Shown: positions 16,988 to 26,367, numbered from the stretch's first letter. The stretch: DNA of 35,681 nucleotides from Bradyrhizobium guangdongense (GCF_006483445.1 NZ_PPPT01000036.1:1-35681), one strand, 5' to 3'. Translations and numbers: made by a program. The notes: generated by a model not told the origin, from the sequence alone.

Positions 16988-19900
16988 TCACGCTGTGGTT
17001 TCGGCCTTCTTCGTGTTCCGCCCCTCCGCGAGATTGCGGACGACGACGTAGAAGATCGGCGTGAAGACGAGGCCAAACAGCGTGACACCGATCATGCCGA
17101 AGAATACGGCGACGCCGACGGCCTGCCGCATCTCCGAGCCCGAGCCGGTCGAGATCACCAGCGGCAGCACGCCGAGGATGAAGGCGAAGGACGTCATCAG
17201 GATCGGCCGCAGCCGCAAGCGACAGGCCTCGATGACGGCCTCCAGGCGCGGCTTGCCCTCGAGCTCGATGTCGCGGGCGAACTCGACGATCAGGATCGCG
17301 TTCTTGGCGGCAAGGCCCACAAGCACGACAAAACCGATCTGGGTGAGGATGTTGACGTCCTGCCCCATCAGACGCACGCCGATGGTGGCGGCGAGCAGGC
17401 ACATCGGCACGATCAGGATGACCGCGAAGGGCAAGGTCCAGCTGCCATATTGCGCAGCGAGCACGAGATAGACGAACAGCACGCAGATCGGGAATACGAG
17501 CAGGCCGGCGTTGCCGCCGGTGACCTGCTGGTAGGACAGGTCGGTCCATTCGAACGTGAAGCCGCTCGGCAGTGTATCGTCGGCAAGCTTCTTGATCGCG
17601 TCGAGCGCGGTGGTCGAGCTCGTGCCCGGCGTCGGCTCGCCCTGCAGCTCGGACGCCGGATAGAGGTTGTAGCGTGCGACACGGTCGGGGCCGGACATGT
17701 CGCGGAAATCGACCACGCTGCCGAGCATCACCATGTCGCCGCTGGCATTGCGCGTGCGCAGCCGCGACAGGTCGCTGGTCTCTTTGCGGAACGGCAGGTC
17801 GGCCTGCGCGGTGACGTGATAGGTGCGGCCGAACAGGTTGAAGTCGTTGACGTAGGTCGAGCCGAAATAGGTTTGGATGGTCTCGTTGATGTTGGCGATG
17901 GGCACGCCGAGCTTCTGTGCCTTGGTGCGATCGATGTCGACGAAAACCTGCGGCGTGTTCGCCGTGAACGGCGAGAATACCGAGGTGAGGCTCGGCGATT
18001 TGCGCGCGGCCGTCACGAGCTCGTCGGTCGCCGCCGCGAGCATCTGCGCACCGCGGCCCTGTCGGTCCTGGACGCGGATGGTGAAGCCGCCGCCGGTACC
18101 GATGCCGGGCACAGCGGGCGGTGGGATCACGATGATGAAAGCGCCCTGAATCGCAGACAGGCGCTTGCGCAGCTCGCCGGTGATGACGTTGGCCGAGAGC
18201 CCCTTCTTCAGGCGCACCTCCGGCTCATCGAAAACGGGGAACAGCGCCGCGGCGTTGCCGGCCTGGGTGCGCGTTGCGCCGGAGAAGCCGGCGAAGGCGG
18301 CGACGCGGATGATGCCGGGCGTATCGAGCGCGATCCGCTCGATCTCGCGCACGATTTCGGTGGTGCGCGCCAGCGAGGCTGCGCCGGGCAGTTGCACGGA
18401 GACGATGACGTAGCCGCGATCCTGCGCCGGAATGAAACCTTGCGGCGTGGTCACGATCAGCCAGCCGGCGCTGCCGATCAGCGCGACATAGAACAGGAGC
18501 ATCACGACCGAATGCCGGATCACGAAATTGGCGACGCCTGCATAACCATGCGCCAGCAGGTCGAAGGTGCGGTTGAAGACGCCGGTAAAGGCGCCCCAGC
18601 CGCGCGCGACGATATTCCAGCGCGCAGGCGGCCGCTTCTCCTCGTGCGGGACCAGGATCTGCGAGGCCAGCGCCGGCGACAGCGTCAGCGAGCAGAAGCA
18701 GGAAATCGCGGTCGCGACCGCGATCGTGACGGCGAACTGCTGGAAAAACTGCCCGGAGATGCCGCCGATGAACGCGGTCGGCACGAACACCGCACACAAC
18801 ACCAGCGCAATCGAAACCAGCGCACCGCCGACCTCTTCCATGGTCTTCAGCGCGGCGTCACGCCGGCTCAGGCCGCGCTCGAGATGCCGTTCGACATTCT
18901 CCACCACCACAATGGCATCATCGACCACGATGCCGACGGCGAGCACGAGGCCGAACAGCGTGAGATTGTTAATGGAGAAGCCGAGCGCCGCCATCACCGC
19001 AAAGGTGCCGACCAGCGACACCGGGATCGCGATGATCGGGATGATCGCCGGACGCCAGCCCTGCAGGAACACGAGCACCACGATGACGACGAGGATCATG
19101 GCCTCGTAGATCGTCTTGATCAGCTCGTGGACGGATTGCGCGATGAACTCGGTCGGGTTGTAGCCGATGTTGTAGTCGAGGCCTTTCGGAAAGCTCGCCT
19201 TCAGCCGGGTCATGGTGTCGGTGATGTTCTTGGCTGTGGCGAGCGCGTTCGAGCCGGGCCGCTGCGTGACCAGCATGGCGACGGCGGATTTCCGCAGCAG
19301 GAAAGAATTGGTGCTGTAGGCGAGCGCGCCCAGCTCGATGCGGGCAACGTCGCGCAGCCGCACCGTGCGGCCGTCGGCGCCGGCCTTGATCAGGATTTCC
19401 TCGAACTGCTTCTGGTCTTTCAGCCGGCCGGTGAAAGTGAGGTTCGGCTGGAAGGCGCGGTCTGCGATCGGCGGCTCGCCGATCTGACCGCCCGCGATCT
19501 GCACATTCTGCGACCGGATCGCCGCCAGCACTTCGGCCGATGTCATTCCGAGATTGGCGATGCGATCGGGGTCGAGCCAGAGCCGCATCGAATAATCGCG
19601 GGCGCCAAAGATCTGGATGTCGCCGACGCCGTCGAGCCGCAGGAGCTGGTCGCGCACCTGGAGCAGCGCGTAGTTGGAGATGTAGAGCTGGTCAAAAGTG
19701 TCGTCGGGCGACAGCATGAACACGACCATCAAAATGTCGGGCGAGTTCTTGCGCGTGGTGACGCCGTTACGCTGCACTTCCTCAGGGAGACGCGGCTGCG
19801 CGATCGCGACGCGGTTCTGAACCAGTACCTGGGCCTTGTCGAGATCGGTGCCAAGCTTGAAGGTGACCGTGATGGTCAACTGACCGTTCGAGGTCGCCTG

Positions 19901-20146
19901 ACTGTAGAGATACAGCATGTCCTCGACGCCGTTGATCTCCTGCTCGATGGGCGCCGCGACCGTGTCCGATACGGTCTGCGCGGAGGCGCCGGGATATTGC
20001 GTGGTGACGACGACGGTCGGCGGCACCACTTGCGGATATTCGGAGATCGGCAGCGTGGTGTAGGCGAGCGCGCCCACGATCAGGAGCACGATCGACAGCA
20101 CCATCGCCAGGATGGGCTGGTTGATGGAGAGGCGGCCGAGATTCAT
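16988..20146 (-). CDS. RND multidrug efflux permease (HAE1 family, AcrB/MexF-like)
   Basis: A 1052-residue inner-membrane proton antiporter, full length for the HAE1 family. Typical features: MNLGRLSINQPILAMVLSIV opening, periplasmic PISEYPQVVPPTVVV (33-47), the helix 4 proton-relay motif VDDAIVVVENVER (408-420) with the paired aspartates at 409-410, GFIPAQDRGY and QLPGAASLARTTEIV in the second half, and the C-terminal GVAVFFGMIGVTLFGLVFTPIFYVVVR. It should form a trimer that captures amphiphilic drugs or metabolites from the periplasm and inner-membrane surface. It overlaps the adaptor gene by four bases. No outer-membrane channel or regulator gene is in the window, so it probably uses a TolC-like channel encoded elsewhere. 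Confidence 0.94.
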   Translation of the reverse strand: MNLGRLSINQPILAMVLSIVLLIVGALAYTTLPISEYPQVVPPTVVVTTQYPGASAQTVSDTVAAPIEQEINGVEDMLYLYSQATSNGQLTITVTFKLGTDLDKAQVLVQNRVAIAQPRLPEEVQRNGVTTRKNSPDILMVVFMLSPDDTFDQLYISNYALLQVRDQLLRLDGVGDIQIFGARDYSMRLWLDPDRIANLGMTSAEVLAAIRSQNVQIAGGQIGEPPIADRAFQPNLTFTGRLKDQKQFEEILIKAGADGRTVRLRDVARIELGALAYSTNSFLLRKSAVAMLVTQRPGSNALATAKNITDTMTRLKASFPKGLDYNIGYNPTEFIAQSVHELIKTIYEAMILVVIVVLVFLQGWRPAIIPIIAIPVSLVGTFAVMAALGFSINNLTLFGLVLAVGIVVDDAIVVVENVERHLERGLSRRDAALKTMEEVGGALVSIALVLCAVFVPTAFIGGISGQFFQQFAVTIAVATAISCFCSLTLSPALASQILVPHEEKRPPARWNIVARGWGAFTGVFNRTFDLLAHGYAGVANFVIRHSVVMLLFYVALIGSAGWLIVTTPQGFIPAQDRGYVIVSVQLPGAASLARTTEIVREIERIALDTPGIIRVAAFAGFSGATRTQAGNAAALFPVFDEPEVRLKKGLSANVITGELRKRLSAIQGAFIIVIPPPAVPGIGTGGGFTIRVQDRQGRGAQMLAAATDELVTAARKSPSLTSVFSPFTANTPQVFVDIDRTKAQKLGVPIANINETIQTYFGSTYVNDFNLFGRTYHVTAQADLPFRKETSDLSRLRTRNASGDMVMLGSVVDFRDMSGPDRVARYNLYPASELQGEPTPGTSSTTALDAIKKLADDTLPSGFTFEWTDLSYQQVTGGNAGLLVFPICVLFVYLVLAAQYGSWTLPFAVILIVPMCLLAATIGVRLMGQDVNILTQIGFVVLVGLAAKNAILIVEFARDIELEGKPRLEAVIEACRLRLRPILMTSFAFILGVLPLVISTGSGSEMRQAVGVAVFFGMIGVTLFGLVFTPIFYVVVRNLAEGRNTKKAETTA

Positions 20147-21351
20147 GACTTGCCACCGGCCGGCGCCTGGGCCGTGTGTGGCGTGACCTTGGCGCCGACG
20201 CGGGCACGCTGGATGCCGTCCACGATCACGCGGTCATCGGCTTTCAGCCCTTCGCGGATGACGCGCAGCCCGTCGTCAAGCGGTCCGAGGGTTACGGGCT
20301 TTGCCTCGACGGTGTCGTCGGGCTTGACCACGAAGACGATCTTGCGGGACTGGTCGGTCGCAACGGCGGTGTCCGGGATCAACAACGCTTCATAAGGCGA
20401 GCTGCCGATCAGCCGTACGCGGCCGAACTGGCCGGGCAGGATGGAGAGATCCTTGTTGGGGATGACCGCGCGGCTGCGCAGCGTGCCGGTCGAGGCGTCG
20501 AGACGATTGTCGAGAAAGTTGATGGTGCCGTCATGCGACGGTTTCGTCTCGCCGGCGAGCGTCACCTGCACCGGATTCGGCGTATCGCGCGAGCTCGGCC
20601 GCTTGCCCTCGAACCAGAGCCGCGAATTCCTCTGATAGGTCGCCTCGTCCATGTCGAAATAGATGTAGATCGGATCCAGCGTGACGATCGAGGTCAGCAG
20701 CGTCGAGCCGCCGCTGTCGCTGCCCTGCACGAGATTGCCGGGGCTGACGAGGTGACGGCTGACGCGGCCCGTGATCGGCGCTTGCACATGGGTGAACTCG
20801 ATGTTGAGCTTGGCTACCTTCAGCGCGCCCTCGGCCTGCATCTCTGCGGCGTGGGCGGCCTGCAGGGCCTGGCGGCGCTGGTCGACGACCTGTTCCGAGA
20901 CGGCGTTGGTCTGGACCAGGTTCAGGGCTCGATCGAGCTCGCGCTTGGCAAGCTCCACCTTGGCGCGCGCGTCCGACAACTGGCCATCGGCCTGCTGGGC
21001 CGCGGCCTCGAAGGGGCGGGGGTCGATGACGTAGAGCAGGTCGCCGGTGCGCACGATCGCGCCGTCCTGGAACTCGACGGAGTTGACGAAGCCGCCGACC
21101 CGGGGACGCACCTGCACCTCCTCGACCGCCTCGAAACGGCCGGTGAACTCGTCCCAATCGGTCACGGTGCGTTTTGTGGGCTGGGCGACGGTCACCGCTG
21201 GCGGGGGCGGCGCGGCCGCCTGCTGGGCCGGCCTGTCGCAGCCAGCGAGGACACCTGCGACGGTCAGGGCAAGGATGGCGAGGACGGGAGGCGAGGCGAT
21301 CTGCGCTCGAGCTGGGTACACCTGTGGTTTCGGCTTGCTCAGCTCGCTCAT
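20143..21351 (-). CDS. RND efflux periplasmic adaptor (MexE/AcrA-like lipoprotein)
   Basis: A 402-residue membrane-fusion protein. An N-terminal hydrophobic stretch ends in a lipobox LAGC with the acylated cysteine at residue 38. The biotinyl-lipoyl half-motifs, coiled hairpin (QADGQLSDARAKVELAKRELDRALNLVQTNAVSEQVVDQRRQA) and beta-barrel (ITGRVSRHLVSPGNLVQ...) follow in the normal order, ending in the membrane-proximal domain (GLKADDRVIVDGIQRARVGAKV). It links the RND permease to an outer-membrane channel. It is the first gene of the pair, with the permease start inside its stop region. The 295-base upstream stretch, shared with the divergent Fe-ADH-like gene, holds GGGTA...TACCC (21392-21407) that could be an operator, though no regulator gene is nearby. 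Confidence 0.92.
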   Translation of the reverse strand: MSELSKPKPQVYPARAQIASPPVLAILALTVAGVLAGCDRPAQQAAAPPPPAVTVAQPTKRTVTDWDEFTGRFEAVEEVQVRPRVGGFVNSVEFQDGAIVRTGDLLYVIDPRPFEAAAQQADGQLSDARAKVELAKRELDRALNLVQTNAVSEQVVDQRRQALQAAHAAEMQAEGALKVAKLNIEFTHVQAPITGRVSRHLVSPGNLVQGSDSGGSTLLTSIVTLDPIYIYFDMDEATYQRNSRLWFEGKRPSSRDTPNPVQVTLAGETKPSHDGTINFLDNRLDASTGTLRSRAVIPNKDLSILPGQFGRVRLIGSSPYEALLIPDTAVATDQSRKIVFVVKPDDTVEAKPVTLGPLDDGLRVIREGLKADDRVIVDGIQRARVGAKVTPHTAQAPAGGKS

Positions 21352-21577
21352 CTTCTTGGCCCCCTTCCTTGGTGGCGACGATTACCTAACAGGGTAGCCG
21401 TTTACCCGCAGACGGCACAAGATGGGTCTCGTCGATGACCCCTTCAAGACGGCCAGGTGCGCAATGTTTGGCCGGTCGGGGGCTCGTCCAAAACGGGCGA
21501 AAACAACCCCATGCACAGTAGCCGTCAAAGGGGCGGACACGGCGAATCTGCGGCTATTTTGGCCAGCGTGTTCACGC

Positions 21578-21606
21578 ATGACGGAGGGCACCGGCTCGGC
21601 TAGATT
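21578..21606 (+). promoter_or_regulatory. Putative promoter of the Fe-ADH/acyl-CoA synthetase genes
   Basis: ATGACG (21578-21583) and TAGATT (21601-21606) are separated by 17 bases, each matching the sigma-70 consensus at four of six positions. They lie about 40 bases upstream of the TTG start. Support is by inspection only. Confidence 0.4.
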
Positions 21607-21646
21607 GGTGCAAGAACAACAAGAATGATGTCCCGGGAGGACAGTT

Positions 21647-22801
21647 TTGTACCAAGGACGTGTCGTTTACGGCGCGATCGACGAGGTCGTGTTCGGCCAT
21701 TCCGCCGCCAGCGCGATCGTCGAGCAGATGGACCGGCTGCGGGCGAACCGCGCCTTCCTGATGGTCTCCGGGACGCTGCACCGGCAGACCGACGAAATCC
21801 AAAAGATCAAGCAGGCCCTGGGCTTGCGCTGCGCCGGTCTGTTCGACGCGATGCCGGCCCATACACCGCGCGAGGCGGTCATCGCAGCCGCCAATGCGGC
21901 GCGCGAGGCGCGCGCCGACATCATCGTCACCGTCGGCGGCGGTTCCATCACCGACGGCGCCAAGGCGGTGCAACTCTGCCTCGCCAACGGCATCGACACC
22001 GTTGAGGGCATCGAAAAGATCCGGGTTCACAAAGGTATCGCGCCCGAGATGGCCGCACCGACCGTCCGGCAGATCAGCGTGCCCACCACGATCGCCGGCG
22101 GCGAATTCAGCTCCATTGCCGGCGTTACCAACCGGAAAAGCAACGTCAAGGAGATGCTGCGGCATCCGTTGACGGTGCCGCGGGTGACGATCCTCGATCC
22201 CGCCATTACCGTGCACACGCCGGAATGGCTGTTCCTTTCGACTGGCATCCGCGCGGTGGATCATTGCGTGGAAGCGATCTGCTCGCGCGAGACGCATCCC
22301 TTTGCCGATGCACAGTCGGTCAAGGGGCTCGCGATGCTCGCCGACGCGCTGCCGCGGGTGAAGGCCAACCCGGCCGATCTCGACGCGCGAATGGACGCAC
22401 AGATCGGCACCTGGCTGTCGATGGGCGCGCTGTCGGCCGGCGTGCCGATGGGCGCGAGCCATGGCATCGGCTACGTGCTAGGCTCGGCCTTCGACGTGCC
22501 GCATGGCTACACCTCCTGCGTGATGCTGCCTGCGGTGATGCGCTGGAACGCATCTGACAATGCCGATCGCCAGGCGATCGTCTCGGCCGCAATGGGCTAT
22601 CCGAGCCTCCAGGCCGCCGACGTGCTCGACGCCTTCATCCGCGGGCTCGGCATGCCGCGCAGCCTCGCCGACGTTGGCGTTTCATCAGAGCATTTCGACG
22701 CCATCGCCGCTCAGGCGATGCGCACGCCCTGGGTGCCGCGCAATCCGCGCAAGATCGAATCTCCTGCGCAGGTGCGCGAAATCCTGCTTCTCGCCGCCTG
22801 A
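21647..22801 (+). CDS. Iron-containing alcohol dehydrogenase / maleylacetate reductase-like protein
   Basis: 384 residues, starting at TTG 21647, a choice fixed by the strong GGGAGGA Shine-Dalgarno seven bases upstream. The nucleotide-binding GGGS is at 97-100 and SVPTTIAGGEFSS at 144-156 is typical of this fold. In FucO-type enzymes the metal is held by an aspartate and three histidines. Here the segment GIRAVDHCVE puts Arg202 at the aspartate position, keeps His206, His272 (SHGIGY) and His286 (VPHGYTS), and has Tyr276 where a second conserved histidine is expected. It is probably NAD(P)H-linked, but metal use is doubtful. It heads a two-gene unit with an acyl-CoA synthetase (18-base gap). 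A maleylacetate reductase role is possible but not supported by any ring-cleavage gene here. Confidence 0.75.
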   Translation: MYQGRVVYGAIDEVVFGHSAASAIVEQMDRLRANRAFLMVSGTLHRQTDEIQKIKQALGLRCAGLFDAMPAHTPREAVIAAANAAREARADIIVTVGGGSITDGAKAVQLCLANGIDTVEGIEKIRVHKGIAPEMAAPTVRQISVPTTIAGGEFSSIAGVTNRKSNVKEMLRHPLTVPRVTILDPAITVHTPEWLFLSTGIRAVDHCVEAICSRETHPFADAQSVKGLAMLADALPRVKANPADLDARMDAQIGTWLSMGALSAGVPMGASHGIGYVLGSAFDVPHGYTSCVMLPAVMRWNASDNADRQAIVSAAMGYPSLQAADVLDAFIRGLGMPRSLADVGVSSEHFDAIAAQAMRTPWVPRNPRKIESPAQVREILLLAA

Positions 22802-22819
22802 TTCCAATCTGGAGGACTG

Positions 22820-24370
22820 ATGTACACCGGAACGCACGCCCGTCTACGCCCGCTGCAACCCGCCTTCATCATGGCCGGCACGGGCGAGGCCGTAACCTAT
22901 CGCGAGCTGAATGCGCGCAGCAACCGGCTCGCGCATCTCTTTCGCAAGCACGGCTTGAAGCGGCTCGATCATGTCTCGATCTTCATGGAGAACAATTCGC
23001 GCTATCTCGAAGCCTGCGGCGCGGGCGAACGGAGTGGGCTCTATTACACCTGCATCAACTCGTTCCTGACCGCGGGCGAGCTCGCCTATCTCCTGACCAA
23101 CAGCCAGTCCAAAATCCTGATCACGTCGGTCGCCAAACTCGACATCGCGCGCGAGGCGCTCCACGCTTGTCCCGACGTCAAGCTCTGCATCGTTGCCGAT
23201 GGTCCCGGCGAGAGCGACCGCATCGTCGGCTTGCAGGATGCTACCAAGGATATGCCGAAGACGCCGATCGCGGACGAATGGCTCGGCACGGCCATGCTCT
23301 ATTCGTCGGGCACGACGGGTCGTCCGAAGGGCATTCTGCGCCCGCTGCCGGAGGAGCCGCCAAAGCACAATCTGCCGCTGTTCGATTTCCTGACCAAACT
23401 CTGGCACTACCGCGAGGGCATGGTCTACCTGTCACCGGCCCCGCTCTATCACTCGGCGCCACAGGCAGCCGTGAACCTCACGATCCGCATGGGCGGCACC
23501 GTGATCATCATGGAGAGTTTTGACCCGGAGCGTTATCTCCAACTCGTCGAAAAATGGGGCATCACCCACACCCAGCTCGTGCCGACGATGTTTTCGCGGA
23601 TGCTGAAGCTGCCGGAGGAGGTGCGCAAGCGTTACGACCTCTCGTCACTCGAGATCGCGATCCACGCCGCGGCCCCCTGCCCGGCGCTGGTGAAGGAGGA
23701 CATGATCAAATGGTGGGGCCCGATCATCCACGAATATTACGGCGCCACCGAAGGGCTCGGCTTCACCGCCTGCGACAGCGCGGAATGGCTCGCCCATCGC
23801 GGCACCGTCGGCAAGGTGCTGCTCGGCGACCTCCATATCCTCGACGAGAACATGCAGGAATGCCCGGTCGGCACGCCGGGCACGGTGTGGTTCAAGACGG
23901 CCACCCCGTTCGAATATTTCAACGACCCCGAAAAGACCAAGGAGGCGCGCTCGGCCGACGGCAGCATGAGCACGGTCGGCGACGTCGGCTATGTCGACAA
24001 CGACCGCTTCCTCTACCTCACCGACCGCGCCACCTTCATGATCATCTCGGGCGGCGTGAACATCTATCCGCAGGAATGCGAGAACCTCTTGATCACCCAT
24101 CCCAAGGTCGCCGACGCCGCCGTGTTCGGCGTGCCCAATGCGGACTTGGGTGAAGAGGTGAAGGCCGTGGTGCAGCCGATGCCGGGCGTGGTGCCGGGAC
24201 CCGCGCTCGCGGAGGAGCTGATCGCGTTCTGCGGAGCGTCATTGTCACGGCAGAAGGTGCCGCGCTCGGTCGATTTCGAGAAGGAGTTGCCGCGGCTGCC
24301 GACGGGGAAACTGTACAAGCGGTTGCTGCGGGATCGCTATTGGGGGAACAAGACGTCGCGGATTGTGTGA
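22820..24370 (+). CDS. AMP-dependent acyl-CoA synthetase/ligase
   Basis: A 516-residue member of the adenylate-forming family, which activates a carboxylic acid with ATP and joins it to CoA. The AMP-binding P-loop YSSGTTGRPKG is at 161-171, YYGATEG at 306-312, TVGDVGYVD at 385-393, the hinge region after TDRATFMIISGGVNIYPQECEN at 401-422, and the catalytic lysine in LPTGKLYKR is Lys497. The C-terminal PTGKLYKRLLRDRYW ending resembles ligases for medium-chain, alicyclic or steroid side-chain acids rather than acetate. The acid substrate is not readable by eye. A GGAGGA ribosome site lies before ATG 22820, 18 bases after the Fe-ADH-like stop. Confidence 0.88.
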   Translation: MYTGTHARLRPLQPAFIMAGTGEAVTYRELNARSNRLAHLFRKHGLKRLDHVSIFMENNSRYLEACGAGERSGLYYTCINSFLTAGELAYLLTNSQSKILITSVAKLDIAREALHACPDVKLCIVADGPGESDRIVGLQDATKDMPKTPIADEWLGTAMLYSSGTTGRPKGILRPLPEEPPKHNLPLFDFLTKLWHYREGMVYLSPAPLYHSAPQAAVNLTIRMGGTVIIMESFDPERYLQLVEKWGITHTQLVPTMFSRMLKLPEEVRKRYDLSSLEIAIHAAAPCPALVKEDMIKWWGPIIHEYYGATEGLGFTACDSAEWLAHRGTVGKVLLGDLHILDENMQECPVGTPGTVWFKTATPFEYFNDPEKTKEARSADGSMSTVGDVGYVDNDRFLYLTDRATFMIISGGVNIYPQECENLLITHPKVADAAVFGVPNADLGEEVKAVVQPMPGVVPGPALAEELIAFCGASLSRQKVPRSVDFEKELPRLPTGKLYKRLLRDRYWGNKTSRIV

Positions 24371-24419
24371 GGGGTTTTCCCCTTGCATGAATTGCGCAAG
24401 CGCGTGCCACACACTCAGT

Positions 24420-24573
24420 GTCGTCCCGGACAAGCGTAAGCGCAGATCCGGGACCCATAGCCACAGGATTGAGTTTGGCGAAGACTCGTGGTTGCCAGTT
24501 CGTGCGACAACTTCTCCCTGGGGTTATGGGTCCCGGATCGGCGCGCGCTTGGGGCGCGCTTGTCCGGGACGAC
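24420..24573. repeat. Nested-palindrome intergenic element, copy 3 (most complete)
   Basis: Outer arms GTCGTCCCGGACAAGCG (24420-24436) and CGCTTGTCCGGGACGAC (24557-24573) are perfect 17-bp complements. Inner arms GATCCGGGACCCATA (24445-24459) and TATGGGTCCCGGATC (24525-24539) are perfect over 15 bp. The central block starts TTTGGCGAAGACTCG at 24474. It fills the gap between the convergent acyl-CoA synthetase and SDR genes, where it could act as a two-way terminator. Confidence 0.88.
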
Positions 24574-24600
24574 GACTGAAAATGTTGCGGACTCCTGAAG

Positions 24601-25377
24601 CTACCCCAACATCTGCGTATCGCCGCAAATCGAGATCGCCTGCCCCGAGATCGTGCGGCCGCGGGGGCTGCACATGAAGAGGATCTGGTCGGCGATCTGC
24701 TCCGGTGTCACGTAGTCCTTGATCGAGGTATAGGAGAACGCGATGCGCTCCATCTCGGCGTAGGAGATGCCGCGCTGCTGCGCTTTCGCCTCCAGCACGC
24801 GGCGCTGGCGGTCGCCGGCGACGAGGCCGGGCAGAATGGCGTTGACGCGGATGTTGTCGGGGCCGAGCTCGATCGCCAGCGATTTCGTCAGACCGATCAC
24901 ACCCCATTTGGCGGCGGCGTAGGGCGTGCGCATGGCAAAGCCGACCTTGCCCGCGGCCGAGGAGATGTTGACGATCGAGGCGTTCTGGCTTTCGCGCAGC
25001 AGGGGCACCGCGAGCCGCGTGCAGTTGAACTGGCCGGTGAGGCAAATGTCGAGGCAGCGATCCCAATCCTCGGGATTCATCTCCTCGACCTTCGAGGTCG
25101 GCCCGGCGATGCCGGCATTGTTGACGAGCACGTCGAGCCCGCCAAGCTGGCGCTGCGCCTCGTCGAACATCTTCTGCACGGCAGCACGATCCGACACGTC
25201 GCATTGCGAGCGCGTCAGCGCAGCATCGCTCCTGGCGAGCGCCGAAAGCGCCATCTCGTCGACGTCGCAGACATGCACTTTTGCGCCCTCGCCGGCAAAG
25301 CGGCGGGCGATTGCAAGACCGATGCCGTTGGCGCCCGCGGTCACCAGCACGCGCAACCCTTTGATGTCGAGATCCAT
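24601..25377 (-). CDS. Short-chain dehydrogenase/reductase (SDR)
   Basis: A 258-residue classical SDR that oxidises or reduces a hydroxyl/keto group with NAD(P). The cofactor motif is TAGANGIG at 13-20 (Ala in place of the first Gly of TGxxxGIG), with Asp38 or Asp40 after the second strand favouring NAD(H). NNAG is at 87-90, the serine region ISSAAG around 138-143, and the catalytic pair YAAAK gives Tyr153 and Lys157. It is divergent from the BKACE gene with 66 bases between starts, so the two probably share a regulatory region. A sensible role is oxidising a beta-hydroxy acid to the beta-keto acid that BKACE cleaves. This is inference from context. Confidence 0.88.
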   Translation of the reverse strand: MDLDIKGLRVLVTAGANGIGLAIARRFAGEGAKVHVCDVDEMALSALARSDAALTRSQCDVSDRAAVQKMFDEAQRQLGGLDVLVNNAGIAGPTSKVEEMNPEDWDRCLDICLTGQFNCTRLAVPLLRESQNASIVNISSAAGKVGFAMRTPYAAAKWGVIGLTKSLAIELGPDNIRVNAILPGLVAGDRQRRVLEAKAQQRGISYAEMERIAFSYTSIKDYVTPEQIADQILFMCSPRGRTISGQAISICGDTQMLG

Positions 25378-25443
25378 GATGGCTCCGTCCGATTCGAAAT
25401 GCTAAGCGTGACGTTAGATCAGAGCCACGCCGGAGTGCAAACC

Positions 25444-26367
25444 ATGGCCCGCAAAGTCATCATCACATGCGCCGTGACCGGTGCGATCCACACGCCTTCG
25501 ATGTCGCCGGCACTCCCCGTAACGCCGCAGGAGATCGCGGATGCGGCCATTGACGCGGCGGAGGCCGGTGCCGCCATCGTGCACCTGCACGCGCGCAACC
25601 CCGAAACCGGACAGCCCGATCAGTCGCCCGAGGCGTTTGCGCCGTTCCTCAAGATCATCAAGCAGCGCTCCAACGCGGTGATCAACCTCACCACCGGCGG
25701 CTCGCCGACCATGACGGTGGACGAGCGGGTGCGCCCCGCAGCGGTCTACAAGCCGGAGGTCGCCTCGCTCAACATGGGCTCGATGAACTTTGGCTTCTTC
25801 GGCATGCTCAACCGCTTCAAGACCTTCAAGCATGAATGGGAGCGCAAGCATGTCGAGAACAAGGACATTGTGTTCCGCAACACGTTTCAGGACATCGAGT
25901 TCGTGCTGAAGACGCTGGCGGAGAGCGGAACCCGGTTCGAGTTCGAATGCTACGACACCGCACATCTCTACAACCTCGACTATTTCCTGCAGCAGGGCCT
26001 CGTAAAGCCGCCGCTGTTCGTACAGACCGTGTTCGGCCTGCAGGGCGGCATCGGACCGCATTCGGAAGACGTGCTGCACATGAAGCGCACCGCAGAACGG
26101 CTGTTCGGCGACAAGTTCATCTGGTCGGTGCTCGGTGCCGGCCGGCATCAACTGCCGATCGCCGCGATGGCGGCCGCCATGGGCGGCAACATCCGCGTCG
26201 GGCTGGAGGACTCCCTGTGGGCCGCGCCCGGCCGCATGGCCTCCTCGAACGCCGAGCAGGTGCGGCTCGCCCGCAAGATCATCGAAGGCCTCGGGCTGGA
26301 GGTCGCGTCGTCCGACGAGGCTCGCGAGATGCTGCACCTGAAGGGCGGCGACACGCTACAGGTGTAA
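25444..26367 (+). CDS. Beta-keto acid cleavage enzyme (BKACE, DUF849 family)
   Basis: A 307-residue zinc enzyme related to 3-keto-5-aminohexanoate cleavage enzyme (Kce), which splits a beta-keto acid using acetyl-CoA to give acetoacetate and a new acyl-CoA. Features: KVIITCAVTGAIHTPS at 4-19, the zinc ligands in HLHARN (His47, His49), the NLTTGG strand at 81-86, and the third ligand Glu255 in GLEDS. In Kce a glutamate after TGA binds the substrate amine; here that position is Ile15, so an amino substrate is unlikely. The frame is open upstream to 25204, but that part is antisense to the SDR; ATG 25444 gives the normal family start. Divergent from the SDR and followed by an ABC importer. Confidence 0.9.
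   Translation: MARKVIITCAVTGAIHTPSMSPALPVTPQEIADAAIDAAEAGAAIVHLHARNPETGQPDQSPEAFAPFLKIIKQRSNAVINLTTGGSPTMTVDERVRPAAVYKPEVASLNMGSMNFGFFGMLNRFKTFKHEWERKHVENKDIVFRNTFQDIEFVLKTLAESGTRFEFECYDTAHLYNLDYFLQQGLVKPPLFVQTVFGLQGGIGPHSEDVLHMKRTAERLFGDKFIWSVLGAGRHQLPIAAMAAAMGGNIRVGLEDSLWAAPGRMASSNAEQVRLARKIIEGLGLEVASSDEAREMLHLKGGDTLQV

Noticed and set aside
16820..20395. Very long open frame (1191 codons) on the plus strand
   Set aside because: It is antisense to the RND permease gene. Its His/Arg/Asp-rich composition is what high third-position GC produces on the opposite strand, and no family is recognisable.
21392..21407. Operator GGGTA...TACCC upstream of the RND adaptor gene
   Set aside because: The palindrome is short and imperfect in spacing, no regulator gene is adjacent and no clear promoter surrounds it, so it is mentioned only as a possibility in the adaptor entry.
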